A stretch of 64,000 nt of DNA from an uncultured Clostridia bacterium (GTDB lineage Bacteria > Bacillota > Clostridia > Oscillospirales > Ruminococcaceae). Below the pieces are notes generated by a model that was not told where the DNA came from, ran no database searches, and worked only from the letters and a program-made list of their open reading frames with translations. Shown piece by piece: positions 50,743-58,653 of the stretch. Positions within the stretch are counted from its first letter, which is position 1. Every line of letters begins with the position of its first letter. Made by a program: the position numbers and the translations under genes. The stretch is taken from contig CANQUJ010000001.1 in NCBI GenBank assembly GCA_947627005.1, forward strand, positions 1 to 64,000, read 5' to 3'.

Positions 50743-50833
50743 CAAAAGCTCCCTACGCCGGTATTAACCGAATCAGGTTTAAGGGTCAAAGATCGCATCT
50801 TTATCTCAACTCGTCGACGAGTCCCCCTGTTTT
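50743..50833 (-). promoter_or_regulatory. TPP riboswitch (THI element)
   Basis: Minus strand shows the thi-box consensus: ACAGGGGGA, a P1/P3 region with TTGAGATAAAG (in place of CTGAGA), then GACCCTTAAACCTGAT and GGTTAATACCGGCGTAGGGAGC. Binding of thiamine pyrophosphate would favour the downstream terminator and switch thiT off. Confidence 0.93.
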
Positions 50834-50842
50834 GACCGAATT

Positions 50843-50871
50843 ATGATACCACAGCCGCGCGGTTTTGTCAA
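50843..50871 (-). promoter_or_regulatory. thiT promoter
   Basis: Minus-strand TTGACA (50871-50866), 17 bp, TATCAT (50848-50843). Confidence 0.8.
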
Positions 50872-50882
50872 CACGTTTTCGC

Positions 50883-50927
50883 AAAAAAAGCTGCGGAGCC
50901 GCGCGATTACGGCTCCGCAGGCTTTTT
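50883..50927. terminator. Orphan terminator-like hairpin
   Basis: AAAAAAAG-CTGCGGAGCCG-n8-CGGCTCCGCAG-GCTTTTT. No gene ends here on either strand. It is followed by an AAGGAGGAAAGGAAG ribosome-binding-like stretch and ATG-TCT-GAT-TAA, a start with no gene. The rest of 50930-51270 holds GTTAC boxes and an AG-rich repeat. Confidence 0.6.
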
Positions 50928-51100
50928 ATGAAAATGAAAGTAAGGAGGAAAGGAAGATGTCTGATTAAATATCGGGCGGCTCGGGGAAGACAATTCGGGA
51001 AGAATAAATCCGCCCCGACCGTCGTAACTGTATAAACCGCTTCTTGTCTCGGTGTGATTAAAGTATACCTCGCCGCTTCGGCAAATTCAAGAACAGAGCG

Positions 51101-51157
51101 GTTACAAATGGTTACGGAATTGTTACAGTTTTTGGGAAGAGTTACAAAAGGATTACA
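51101..51157 (+). promoter_or_regulatory. Five phased GTTAC boxes
   Basis: GTTACA (51101), GTTACG (51111), GTTACA (51122), GTTACA (51141) and ATTACA (51152) occur at 10, 11, 19 and 11-bp steps, on one face of the helix, like the direct-repeat TT-ACA sites of PhoP-type response regulators. The regulated gene is not obvious. Confidence 0.4.
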
Positions 51158-51159
51158 CA

Positions 51160-51222
51160 GGAGAGAAAGCAGAAATCGGAAATCAGAGGTCAGAGGTCGG
51201 ACTTCTAACTTCTATCCTCTAC
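51160..51222. repeat. AG-rich repeat, copy 8
   Basis: GAAATCAGAGGTCAGAGG followed by CTTCTAACTTCTATCCTCT, a self-complementary compact copy just upstream of the ispDF -35. Confidence 0.65.
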
Positions 51223-51224
51223 GC

Positions 51225-51253
51225 TTGACTTTTCCCTTCCGCGGATATATATT
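51225..51253 (+). promoter_or_regulatory. ispDF promoter
   Basis: TTGACT (51225-51230), 17 bp, TATATT (51248-51253); the start codon is only 20 nt further. Confidence 0.7.
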
Positions 51254-51273
51254 AAAGAAAAGGGGGCGGGAAA

Positions 51274-52422
51274 ATGGATATTCGCGAATTTATGCCGCAG
51301 AATAAGCTCGTCTGCGCGGTTCTGGCCTGCGGCGGAAAAAGCGAGCGTATGGGCGAAAACAAGCTTCTGATAAAGCTTCGCGGAAAAAGCGTTATAAGGC
51401 GCTCGGCCGAGGCTTTGCGCTCATGCGAATACGTCAAAAAACTCATAGTCGCCGCACCGCCCGAGCTTTTCGGGGCGTATAAGTCAGAGCTTTCGGGGCT
51501 CGATATCCCGATATTTTTCGCCGAGGCCGGTGAGACGAGAACAAAATCGGTCGCCAACGCAGCAAAGCTCTGCGACCTCGATATAATAATGATCCACGAC
51601 GGCGCAAGGCCGCTCGTCCCGCCCGAGGATATCCGCCGCTCGGTCGAAGACTGTTTTAAATTCGGCAGCTCGGTCGTCTGCACTCCGCTCAAAGACACCC
51701 TTCGGTTTTACGACGGCGAAAAAAGCCTCTGCCCCGAAAGAAGCTGTTTATACACCGTTCGCACGCCGCAGACTTTTTCGTCGAGCCTGTTTAAATACGC
51801 TCTCGAGCGCCGCAAGGGCGACTATACCGACGACGCCCAGCTTATCGACGAGCTCGGAATAGCGCCGCATATAACGATCGGCGGCTATAAAAACATCAAG
51901 CTTACCACCCGCGAGGACATAGCCGTCGCGGAGGAATATCTCGGAGGGAAGAATATGAGAATAGGTCAAGGGTACGACGTTCATAAGCTTGTCGAGGGGC
52001 GAAGGCTTATCCTCGGCGGGGTGGATATCCCCCACGAAAAGGGCCTTTTGGGCCATTCCGACGCCGACGTTTTAGTCCACGCGATAATGGATTCTCTGCT
52101 CGGGGCGGCCGCCCTCGGTGATATAGGAAAGCTCTTTCCGGATACCGACCCGAAATATTCCGGCGCGAACAGCCTTTCTCTTTTAAAAGAGGCAGTAAAA
52201 GCCGTCCGCGCGGCGGGGTATGAGATATGCAACATCGACGCGACGGTTGTCGCGCAGGCCCCCAAGCTTAGCCCGCACATACCTAAAATGGTCGAAAATA
52301 TCGCCGGGGCTGCGGGGATTCCCGCCTCGAAGGTCTCGGTCAAGGCTACCACCGAAGAGGGCCTCGGGTTTTCGGGCAGAAAAGAGGGGATAGCCGCGCA
52401 GGCGGTCTGTCTTTTGGAGTAG
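51274..52422 (+). CDS. ispDF: Bifunctional MEP cytidylyltransferase / MECDP synthase
   Basis: 382 residues joining two enzymes of the MEP isoprenoid pathway. Residues 1-225 are Isp[17 protein letters not shown] nucleotide loop, [26 protein letters not shown]. Residues about 228-382 are Isp[11 protein letters not shown] metal site, [38 protein letters not shown]. The join ([16 protein letters not shown]) has almost no linker. IspE, which acts between the two reactions, is not in the window. GGGGGCGGG precedes the ATG. Confidence 0.95.
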   Translation: MDIREFMPQNKLVCAVLACGGKSERMGENKLLIKLRGKSVIRRSAEALRSCEYVKKLIVAAPPELFGAYKSELSGLDIPIFFAEAGETRTKSVANAAKLCDLDIIMIHDGARPLVPPEDIRRSVEDCFKFGSSVVCTPLKDTLRFYDGEKSLCPERSCLYTVRTPQTFSSSLFKYALERRKGDYTDDAQLIDELGIAPHITIGGYKNIKLTTREDIAVAEEYLGGKNMRIGQGYDVHKLVEGRRLILGGVDIPHEKGLLGHSDADVLVHAIMDSLLGAAALGDIGKLFPDTDPKYSGANSLSLLKEAVKAVRAAGYEICNIDATVVAQAPKLSPHIPKMVENIAGAAGIPASKVSVKATTEEGLGFSGRKEGIAAQAVCLLE

Positions 52423-52458
52423 AAAAATTAAAAAAATCAAAAAATTTTTCAAAACCCC

Positions 52459-52487
52459 TTGCATTTTTTAAAAGGATTTGTTATAAT
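52459..52487 (+). promoter_or_regulatory. tRNA-Gln promoter
   Basis: TTGCAT (52459-52464), 17 bp, TATAAT (52482-52487). Confidence 0.75.
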
Positions 52488-52521
52488 AACAAAGCTGTGT
52501 ACGCCGTCCGTCCGGCGATAT

Positions 52522-52597
52522 TGGGATATAGCCAAGCGGTAAGGCAGCGGACTTTGACTCCGTCATTCCGGTGGTTCGAATCCACCTATCCCAGCCA
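52522..52597 (+). tRNA. tRNA-Gln (anticodon TTG)
   Basis: Complete cloverleaf: acceptor TGGGATA/TATCCCA, D arm GCC...GGC, anticodon arm GCGGA-CTTTGAC-TCCGT giving anticodon TTG, T arm with GGTTCGAATCC, discriminator G and encoded CCA. Confidence 0.95.
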
Positions 52598-52610
52598 TTG
52601 ATTCCCATAC

Positions 52611-52686
52611 TGCGGCATCGCCAAGTGGTAAGGCACTGGACTCTGACTCCAGCATTCCCTAGGTTCGAATCCTAGTGCCGCAGCCA
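52611..52686 (+). tRNA. tRNA-Gln (anticodon CTG)
   Basis: Acceptor TGCGGCA/TGCCGCA, anticodon arm CTGGA-CTCTGAC-TCCAG giving anticodon CTG, T arm GGTTCGAATCC, discriminator G and encoded CCA. Thirteen nt after the first tRNA-Gln, so cotranscribed. Confidence 0.95.
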
Positions 52687-52687
52687 A

Positions 52688-52716
52688 CGCGCCCCCTTTT
52701 TCGGGCGCGTTTTTCT
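52688..52716 (+). terminator. tRNA operon terminator
   Basis: ACGCGCCC-cctttttc-GGGCGCGTTTTTC directly after the second tRNA. Confidence 0.85.
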
Positions 52717-52744
52717 TTTTATTTTAAAAAAATTTAAAAAAATC

Positions 52745-52772
52745 GCAACCGCGCGGGCGGTTTTGTCGGGTA
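52745..52772 (+). promoter_or_regulatory. Candidate ECF-type promoter of the sigma gene
   Basis: GCAACC (52745-52750) and CGGGTA (52767-52772) separated by 16 bp fit the AACC / CG-rich pattern of ECF sigma promoters, 35 bp before the start codon. No good sigma-A promoter is seen, which fits autoregulation. Confidence 0.5.
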
Positions 52773-52807
52773 TGATATCAGAACGCGAAAAAAGGAGCGA
52801 GTGAAAA

Positions 52808-53362
52808 ATGCAGGACGAAAGGATAGTCGAACTGTTTTGGCAGAGGGACGAAACGGCCATATCCGAATCCGAGGGGAAGTATAAAAGCTATCTTTCAAAG
52901 ATAGCCTATTCGATTTTAGCCGACTTTGAAGACGCCCGCGAGATCATCAACGAGACTCTTCTGCGCGCGTGGAACTCTATCCCGCCGCAGCGCCCGAATA
53001 TGCTTAAAACATATCTCGGCAAGATAGCGAGAGAGCTTTCGCTGGATATGTATCGAACAAAGCACCGCAAAAAGCGGGTCGCCTCGGAATTTACCGTCTC
53101 GCTCGACGAGCTTGGCGACATTGTTTCGGAGGATTTCGAGGGGGATATCGACCTTAAGCTTTTGGGCGAGGCCATCGACCGCTACTTAAAAACCGTCTCG
53201 TACGAGGCGCGGACAGCCTTCGTTCAGCGATATTTTTTCGCCGACTCGATAAAGGAGATCTCAAAAAGGCAGGGCGCGAGCGAATCGGCGGTTAAAAGCC
53301 TGCTCTTCAGGACCCGCCGAGGGCTTAAGGAATATCTTTCAAAGGAGGGGTACGAAATATGA
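52808..53362 (+). CDS. ECF RNA polymerase sigma factor
   Basis: 184 residues with sigma region 2 (about 10-85: KSYLSKIAYSILADFEDAREIINETLLRAWNSIP) and region 4 (about 125-180: DSIKEISKRQGASESAVKSLLFRTRRGLKEYL, a helix-turn-helix). It lacks region 3, as in extracytoplasmic-function sigmas. AAAAGGAG lies 11 nt before the ATG. The stop overlaps the next start in ATGA, so sigma and its membrane partner are made in step, as with sigma/anti-sigma pairs. Confidence 0.92.
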   Translation: MQDERIVELFWQRDETAISESEGKYKSYLSKIAYSILADFEDAREIINETLLRAWNSIPPQRPNMLKTYLGKIARELSLDMYRTKHRKKRVASEFTVSLDELGDIVSEDFEGDIDLKLLGEAIDRYLKTVSYEARTAFVQRYFFADSIKEISKRQGASESAVKSLLFRTRRGLKEYLSKEGYEI

Positions 53363-56300
53363 AAAAGCTTGATTTTTCACAGTCGCTGAATTATCTTTCT
53401 TACGAGACCTTGGCCGAGGCCGAGGCCGCCGAAGCTTCGCCTAAAAAGAAAAATCCTGCCGTGCTGAAATATACAGCAATTGCCGCCTGCGCCGCGATAG
53501 TCGTCTTCGCAGGGGTGGGCATAGCGCGGGGGATACGCGTTGAGAGAAAACAGCCCGACGTTTCGTCCCCACAGAGCGAGATTATTTCGCCCGAAGAGCC
53601 GGTCGCCGAAGACGGCCTGCCGATGCTTAAATTCCCTGAAGATAGCCCGGAAAGCGGCGGCAGAGAGGTGTTTCTTAAAAACGGCGTTGAAGACCTTATG
53701 GGCGCGGAACCGCTTCTTCCGTCCGATATCCCCGAAGAGATGCCGGTATATAAAAGCCCGACCGAATTATACGGCGGGGTATACCCAGAAAGCGTCGACG
53801 CCGAAAGAATGAGATCGCTTCTTGAAAAATACGCCGCCGCTTGGGGGCTTGACCTCGCGGAGCTTGAAATAACCGAGGAAAACCCCTTCTCGGAGTATTC
53901 CGCCGACGACCTCGACGGGATTTTTTCCGAAACCGACGGCGTTGCGGTCCCCGAGGGGGGTTATCAGCCGCAGAAAATGAGCGCCGGCGCGGGCGGAATC
54001 ACCGTTTCGGCGAGTCAATACGGCGCGAGCGCGACCGTAGAGATCGCCGACCCGCCCGACTTTGAGAGCGAAAGCGAGCTCGCGGAATACGTCCTTGAAA
54101 ACTACCGCGACAAGCTTTTAATGACCGCCCCGGAAATTAACATCTCCGGCGGAGAAAGAGACGAAAACGGCGCGCAGAGCTTTTCGGCGAGCTTCTTCGA
54201 GGGCTCGGGCAATGCGCTCGAAAGGCTTTTGAACCTTGAATTTCGCTCGGTAGGGGTGCGTTTAGACGGCAATTCGCTGATTTTTGAATATCGCGACGAG
54301 GGCGGCGAAGAAATCGGCGGCTACCCGACCGTGACCCCCGATGAGGCGGTCGAGCTTTTTGAGCAGGGATTTTACCTCGGCGCGGAAGAAACCGACGTCA
54401 GAGAGGTTGAAAATATCGAAAAAATCGAGCTCGGATACGTCTCTGGCAGTTCGGAATTTAGGTTCCCCTGCTATCGGCTTTGGGTCTACGACCCCGACGG
54501 CGCGATCGAGCGGGTTATGAATATGAAGCTCTACAACGTCTATACCGTCCCCGCGATAGAGCCGCGATACTTCGAGGAAAGCGGCCTTTCGACGAGCGAA
54601 GAGGTCAAACTTATGCCGTTCTCGGCTTCGGATATTCCGGCGTATCGGAACTTAGGATATTATGACGGCGCGATGAGCGACGCAAAGCCCGCGACATCTG
54701 CCGACGAGAGCCTTGAAGAACTGTTTTCTGACAGAGACTTCAACGCGCAGATAGGCTCGTTCTATAAGGTCAGGGTCAATGAGGTTTTAGACGGCGGCGA
54801 AGCGCTTTGGCTGAACGGCTATACGATCGGCGCGCAGGACGATCAAGCCACTTTTTACCGCGCGACCGTTCTTTACGACTACTTTGCCGAAAAGGCGATG
54901 GATAAGGATATAATTTTCAGAATGTCGGGGAGCGTTAAAATTCAGGAAAGCGGTTCGCCCCCATATACCTCGGGCGACGAGGCGGCGCTTCTATTGTTCC
55001 GCGATTCCGAGGTGTCCGACTTTAACCGCGCGTTCAAGTGCTATGCGTTTGTGTATGACGTTGAAGATATCGGCGGCGGGGAATACCTTCTTGCAAGGGG
55101 GCAGAGGGTCCCGGAGCTTGAAGACGGCCTTACCGACTATTTGACGGACGAAACCGCGAGCATAGTCACCTCTTCGACATATAATCCCGCAGTTTATCAC
55201 GGCGCGTACGACCCCGAAGAGCTCGCCGAAAAGCTTAAGGAAATAGTCGACGGAGCGGAGAAAACGCCGCTTGAAAACCTTAGCGAGGGAAGATTCGGCC
55301 CCGGGGTTCCGGGGTTCGGCGGCAGCTTTAAAGAAGAACCTATCGAAGTCGCGGCGCTCGAATATTCCTCCGAGCCGATCTACGAGAGGCGGATAACTAT
55401 CGACACAGTGCCCGCAATGGGGCCGCCGATGGACCTTGAATATGTTCTGAACGACTTGAGCGGGCAGTTTTCGGGGATAGCGTATGAGATAACATATGTC
55501 TACACCCGCGAAGAGGCGGAAAATCTTCACGAGGATTTCGCCGATTCTCTGTACGAAAGCAGAACGCTCTATCGCGCTCACGCTTTCTACGACGTTCTAA
55601 ACGACAAACCGCTCGACTACTACTTCGACGTAGCGGGGTGGGGCTCGGCAGATATGCAGGAGGACGGATATCCGCCCCAAGCCGTCGGCGACAGGATGCT
55701 CTCGTTCTTCAAAGTGGACGATTCCGAGGTAAAAGTCCCGAACAGCAACTTTGAATTTATGCTCTTTGAGATCGACGGCGTTAAGGTCGCCTACCACATC
55801 GGCAACAGCCGTATTCGGTTCGAGAGCGCGGCATATCCGAACCTCGACCTTGAAATGGCAGAGAGCGAGATGGAGATCGTCACGACCACCTCTAACAACC
55901 CTATCCGCTTCACCCAGAAATCGACCTTGCAGAGCGTCTCGGAGTTTATGAGAGCCGAGCTTTATAACCGCGGACTGTTCACGCCCGACGGCGCGAGCGC
56001 CGAGAGCCTGCCGATTCTGAAAATCGCCCCCGCCGAGGTCTCGCTCGGCGACGAGGTCTATTCGGCCGGCGGCGTTTCGGGGCTTGAAAACGGCAACCCT
56101 TGGGGCTTGCTCGAAATTTCCGAGGGCGATACCCTGCCGGTCTACGAGCGGGTTATGAGCAGAAATCTCGAGCTTAACGGCATGATTGAAAACGTAGACA
56201 GGGATTTTATGCGCGAGGCTTTGAGGTTCTACGCGATAGGCTTCGGCTTCGACCCGGACGAAATCGAGATCGAGGAGGACCGCCTTACCCCCGAGGAGCT

Positions 56301-57054
56301 TGAAAAGCTTTCGGAGAGCACCCGAACCGAGCTGCCCGAGGAATACGCCGAGCCCACCCGAATGAGCTTTGAAAAGGGCGGCGTAAAGGTCGAAATTTCG
56401 GTCGCCGACGGAATGTATTATCGGGTCGACATCGACGTCGACGGCGGCTTTAAGCTGCGCGACGGCGCGAAGGTCGGGTTCTATTTTGGCGCGACCCGAG
56501 ACGAGGCCGAAAAAGCCGAGGCGGCGCTTTGGGCGAGATACGAGTGGCTGCTCGGCAACAACGACGCGGGAAAAACCGCAGTCAACGGCGGTCAAAGCGA
56601 AAACTGCTTCGTTACGATGTATCACCCCTGCGTCGGCGAGCTTATACCCTATGACGACGGCGCACTGCCCGAACTCGACCGAAACGACGTCGTTAAAACG
56701 ATTATCAATTTCAGCCTTAACAACATCGACTTTATGGACGACGGAGCGATTATCTGCTACGGGATCCCCGGGGCGTTTGCGAAGCAGTACCGCAAGGTCG
56801 GCGACTATCCGATGATAACCCCCGAAGAGGCGAGGGCGCTTATCGACGAGGGCGGATACGTTTGGACGGCGTTTGAAGATTCGGGCAGAACCGCCGCCGA
56901 CGTCGAATATACCGAGCTGGTCTACGGCCGCGACGGCGTTCCGTATTATAAATTCTACTGCTCGGCCGAGGGTTGGCGCGGCTGCAAGGCCGGCGACTAC
57001 GGCGTATATTACGTCCCCGCGATAGCGCAGGAATATATTGAATTAGAGGATTGA
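53359..57054 (+). CDS. Giant anti-sigma-like membrane protein with internal duplication
   Basis: 1231 residues. A short cytosolic N-terminus (1-35; candidate sigma-binding segment DFSQSLNYLSYETLAEAEAAEA, quoted in part) leads into one membrane helix (about 36-55) and then about 1170 extracytoplasmic residues rich in Asp, Glu and Tyr. Internal homology suggests A-B-B'-A': A (about 105-420) and A' (about 905-1231) share LPVYER/MPVYKS, MR-LL-YA-GFD/YAAAWGLD, YP-VTPDEA/YPMITPEEA and NVYTVPAIEPRYFE/GVYYVPAIAQEYIE; B and B' share an IPAY/IYER start, Y-RATVLYDYF/YRAHAFYDV and VTTSTYNP/VTTTSNNP. I recognise no catalytic motif. Coupling to the sigma gene implies it is the regulator or a sensor; the function of the ectodomain is unknown. 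Confidence 0.8.
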   Translation: MKKLDFSQSLNYLSYETLAEAEAAEASPKKKNPAVLKYTAIAACAAIVVFAGVGIARGIRVERKQPDVSSPQSEIISPEEPVAEDGLPMLKFPEDSPESGGREVFLKNGVEDLMGAEPLLPSDIPEEMPVYKSPTELYGGVYPESVDAERMRSLLEKYAAAWGLDLAELEITEENPFSEYSADDLDGIFSETDGVAVPEGGYQPQKMSAGAGGITVSASQYGASATVEIADPPDFESESELAEYVLENYRDKLLMTAPEINISGGERDENGAQSFSASFFEGSGNALERLLNLEFRSVGVRLDGNSLIFEYRDEGGEEIGGYPTVTPDEAVELFEQGFYLGAEETDVREVENIEKIELGYVSGSSEFRFPCYRLWVYDPDGAIERVMNMKLYNVYTVPAIEPRYFEESGLSTSEEVKLMPFSASDIPAYRNLGYYDGAMSDAKPATSADESLEELFSDRDFNAQIGSFYKVRVNEVLDGGEALWLNGYTIGAQDDQATFYRATVLYDYFAEKAMDKDIIFRMSGSVKIQESGSPPYTSGDEAALLLFRDSEVSDFNRAFKCYAFVYDVEDIGGGEYLLARGQRVPELEDGLTDYLTDETASIVTSSTYNPAVYHGAYDPEELAEKLKEIVDGAEKTPLENLSEGRFGPGVPGFGGSFKEEPIEVAALEYSSEPIYERRITIDTVPAMGPPMDLEYVLNDLSGQFSGIAYEITYVYTREEAENLHEDFADSLYESRTLYRAHAFYDVLNDKPLDYYFDVAGWGSADMQEDGYPPQAVGDRMLSFFKVDDSEVKVPNSNFEFMLFEIDGVKVAYHIGNSRIRFESAAYPNLDLEMAESEMEIVTTTSNNPIRFTQKSTLQSVSEFMRAELYNRGLFTPDGASAESLPILKIAPAEVSLGDEVYSAGGVSGLENGNPWGLLEISEGDTLPVYERVMSRNLELNGMIENVDRDFMREALRFYAIGFGFDPDEIEIEEDRLTPEELEKLSESTRTELPEEYAEPTRMSFEKGGVKVEISVADGMYYRVDIDVDGGFKLRDGAKVGFYFGATRDEAEKAEAALWARYEWLLGNNDAGKTAVNGGQSENCFVTMYHPCVGELIPYDDGALPELDRNDVVKTIINFSLNNIDFMDDGAIICYGIPGAFAKQYRKVGDYPMITPEEARALIDEGGYVWTAFEDSGRTAADVEYTELVYGRDGVPYYKFYCSAEGWRGCKAGDYGVYYVPAIAQEYIELED

Positions 57055-57144
57055 AATTAGAAATTGAAAGGATAGAAAGACCGAAATTGCACAAATTTCC
57101 GAAAACAACTTCTGTTCTCTGACAATCTTATATCTGTCAATCTG
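57055..57144. repeat. AG-rich repeat, copy 9 (full)
   Basis: GAAATTAGAAATTGAAAGG left arm, ACCGAAATTGCACAAA core, CTTCTGTTCTCTGACAATC right arm, ending at a terminator. Closely similar to copy 1 in the core. Confidence 0.7.
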
Positions 57145-57172
57145 AAAAAAGCAGCCTTCCGGCTGCTTTTTT
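57145..57172 (+). terminator. Terminator after the sigma/anti-sigma operon
   Basis: AAAAAAGCAGCC-ttcc-GGCTGCTTTTTT. Confidence 0.85.
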
Positions 57173-57259
57173 CATGGAAACGACTTGGACGTTTTTATTT
57201 TTAAGCGGTGTAAAATAATCTAAGTAACCTGGTTATTATATTTTTTCGGAGGGGATCTT

Positions 57260-57955
57260 ATGGGAATGGGAAGCGCGATAAAAAGCGTATTCGTAAACTA
57301 TATGAATTTTGAGGGCCGCGCGAGGCGAAGCGAGTTCTGGTATTTCTCGCTGTTCAGCTTTTTGGTCTCATGCGCGCTGGCGTTTTTGTTCCCGATAAAC
57401 ATCGTCTGGTCGCTCGCGGTTTTGGTGCCTTCTCTCGCCGTAACTTGGCGCAGGCTTCATGATATCGGCAAAAGCGGGGCCTACGCCGCCTTCGCGCTGA
57501 TTCCGATAGTCGGGGCGATATTTTTGATAATCTGGTGCACCGAAGACAGCCAGCCCGGGGATAACCAATACGGCAAAAACCCGAAGGGCGAATACGGCGC
57601 GCAGCAGCCATATTCTTCGGCTGCGGCCCCTGTCGCGGACTGTTTGCTGGCCGTTCAATGCCTTAGCGGCCCGCTTCAGGGCCAAGTCTACCGCCTTAGC
57701 CGCCAAGGGCTTACCATCGGCACCGAAGTCGGCTGCACTATAAGATTTCCGGCCGGAACCCCCGGAGTCAGCCGCCGGCACTGCGAAATAGTCTTCCAAC
57801 AAGGGGTGCCCGTGCTTACAGACCTCGGCTCGAGCTACGGAACGACGCTTGCCGACGGTAAGCGTCTTCCGCCCCGCTACCCCGAAAGAATCTCGGCCGG
57901 GACCCGCTTTTACGTCGGAAGCCCGAACGTAGTTTTTCAGATAATAAACGTTTGA
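57260..57955 (+). CDS. DUF805 membrane protein with C-terminal FHA domain
   Basis: 231 residues. Residues 1-100 are DUF805 (VNYMNFEGRARRSEFWYF, then membrane helices and TWRRLHDIGKSG), 101-135 a linker, and 140-231 an FHA domain (LTIGTEVGCTIRF, GVSRRHCEIV, DLGSSYGTTL). FHA folds bind phospho-Thr peptides, but here the canonical Arg of the GR motif is Thr and the NGT Asn is Tyr, so binding may differ or be lost. The FHA tail should be cytosolic. First gene of the FHA/PP2C/kinase run; GGAGG precedes the ATG. Confidence 0.85.
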   Translation: MGMGSAIKSVFVNYMNFEGRARRSEFWYFSLFSFLVSCALAFLFPINIVWSLAVLVPSLAVTWRRLHDIGKSGAYAAFALIPIVGAIFLIIWCTEDSQPGDNQYGKNPKGEYGAQQPYSSAAAPVADCLLAVQCLSGPLQGQVYRLSRQGLTIGTEVGCTIRFPAGTPGVSRRHCEIVFQQGVPVLTDLGSSYGTTLADGKRLPPRYPERISAGTRFYVGSPNVVFQIINV

Positions 57956-57996
57956 CCGCGTTATTATAAAGAATTTTTATTTCAGGAGGAATCATT

Positions 57997-58653
57997 ATGC
58001 CCGAAATCCGTCAGAAAATCATAAGCTGCCCGTCGGGGCACTACTACGACGCCAACAAGTATTCAAGCTGCCCCTATTGCGCAAGCGGCTCTTTCTCGCA
58101 GACCACCGACCCGTTCGCCGAAATAGGCGGGTCTTCGGCCGGGGGCGACTTCGCGAAGACCGTATACCCCGGCGCTTCGGCGACCGGCGGATTTTCCGAG
58201 ACCCTGCCGCCCGATCCCTCATCTGTCGGCGGGTCGTATAATTCGGATATGAGCAAGACCACCTACGTCGTTCCCGGCGACGCCGGCGGCGACGAAGTCC
58301 TTCTTCCATGCGTGGGCTGGCTCGTTATGGTAGAGGGCCCCTGCCGCGGCAGAGATTACAGAATCCACACCGGCTATAACTATATCGGAAGGACCTCGGG
58401 CGATATCTGCATAACCGGCGACGGCACGATCTCGGGCGAGAGGGATTCGAGCATAACCTACGTCTATCAGACCAACAAGTTCTATATCGCCCACGAGCAG
58501 GGCAAAAACGTTCTGCTCGTAAACAACGTCCCGGTGATGGGCTCGGGGACCGAGCTTCACAACTTCGACGTCATAACCCTCGGGACCTCTAAGCTTATAT
58601 TCGTAGAGCTTTGCGGCGACAAGTTCTCATGGGAAGACAAGGAGAGAGTCTGA
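57997..58653 (+). CDS. Zinc-ribbon and FHA domain protein
   Basis: 218 residues, soluble. N-terminal CPSGHYYDANKYSSCPYC looks like a zinc ribbon. A 70-residue Gly/Ser/Thr-rich linker follows with Thr-containing motifs (DFAKTVYPG, FSETLPP, MSKTTYVVPG) that could be kinase targets (inference). The FHA-like domain (about 105-212) has NYIGRTSGDICI and ends VITLGTSKLIFVEL, though the SxxH and NGT motifs are altered. AGGAGG precedes the ATG. Its stop overlaps the start of the following PP2C gene (TGATG). Confidence 0.82.
   Translation: MPEIRQKIISCPSGHYYDANKYSSCPYCASGSFSQTTDPFAEIGGSSAGGDFAKTVYPGASATGGFSETLPPDPSSVGGSYNSDMSKTTYVVPGDAGGDEVLLPCVGWLVMVEGPCRGRDYRIHTGYNYIGRTSGDICITGDGTISGERDSSITYVYQTNKFYIAHEQGKNVLLVNNVPVMGSGTELHNFDVITLGTSKLIFVELCGDKFSWEDKERV

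Noticed and set aside
51054-51305. 83-residue ORF before ispDF
   Set aside because: It reads through the GTTAC boxes and an AG-rich repeat and overlaps the ispDF start; no RBS.
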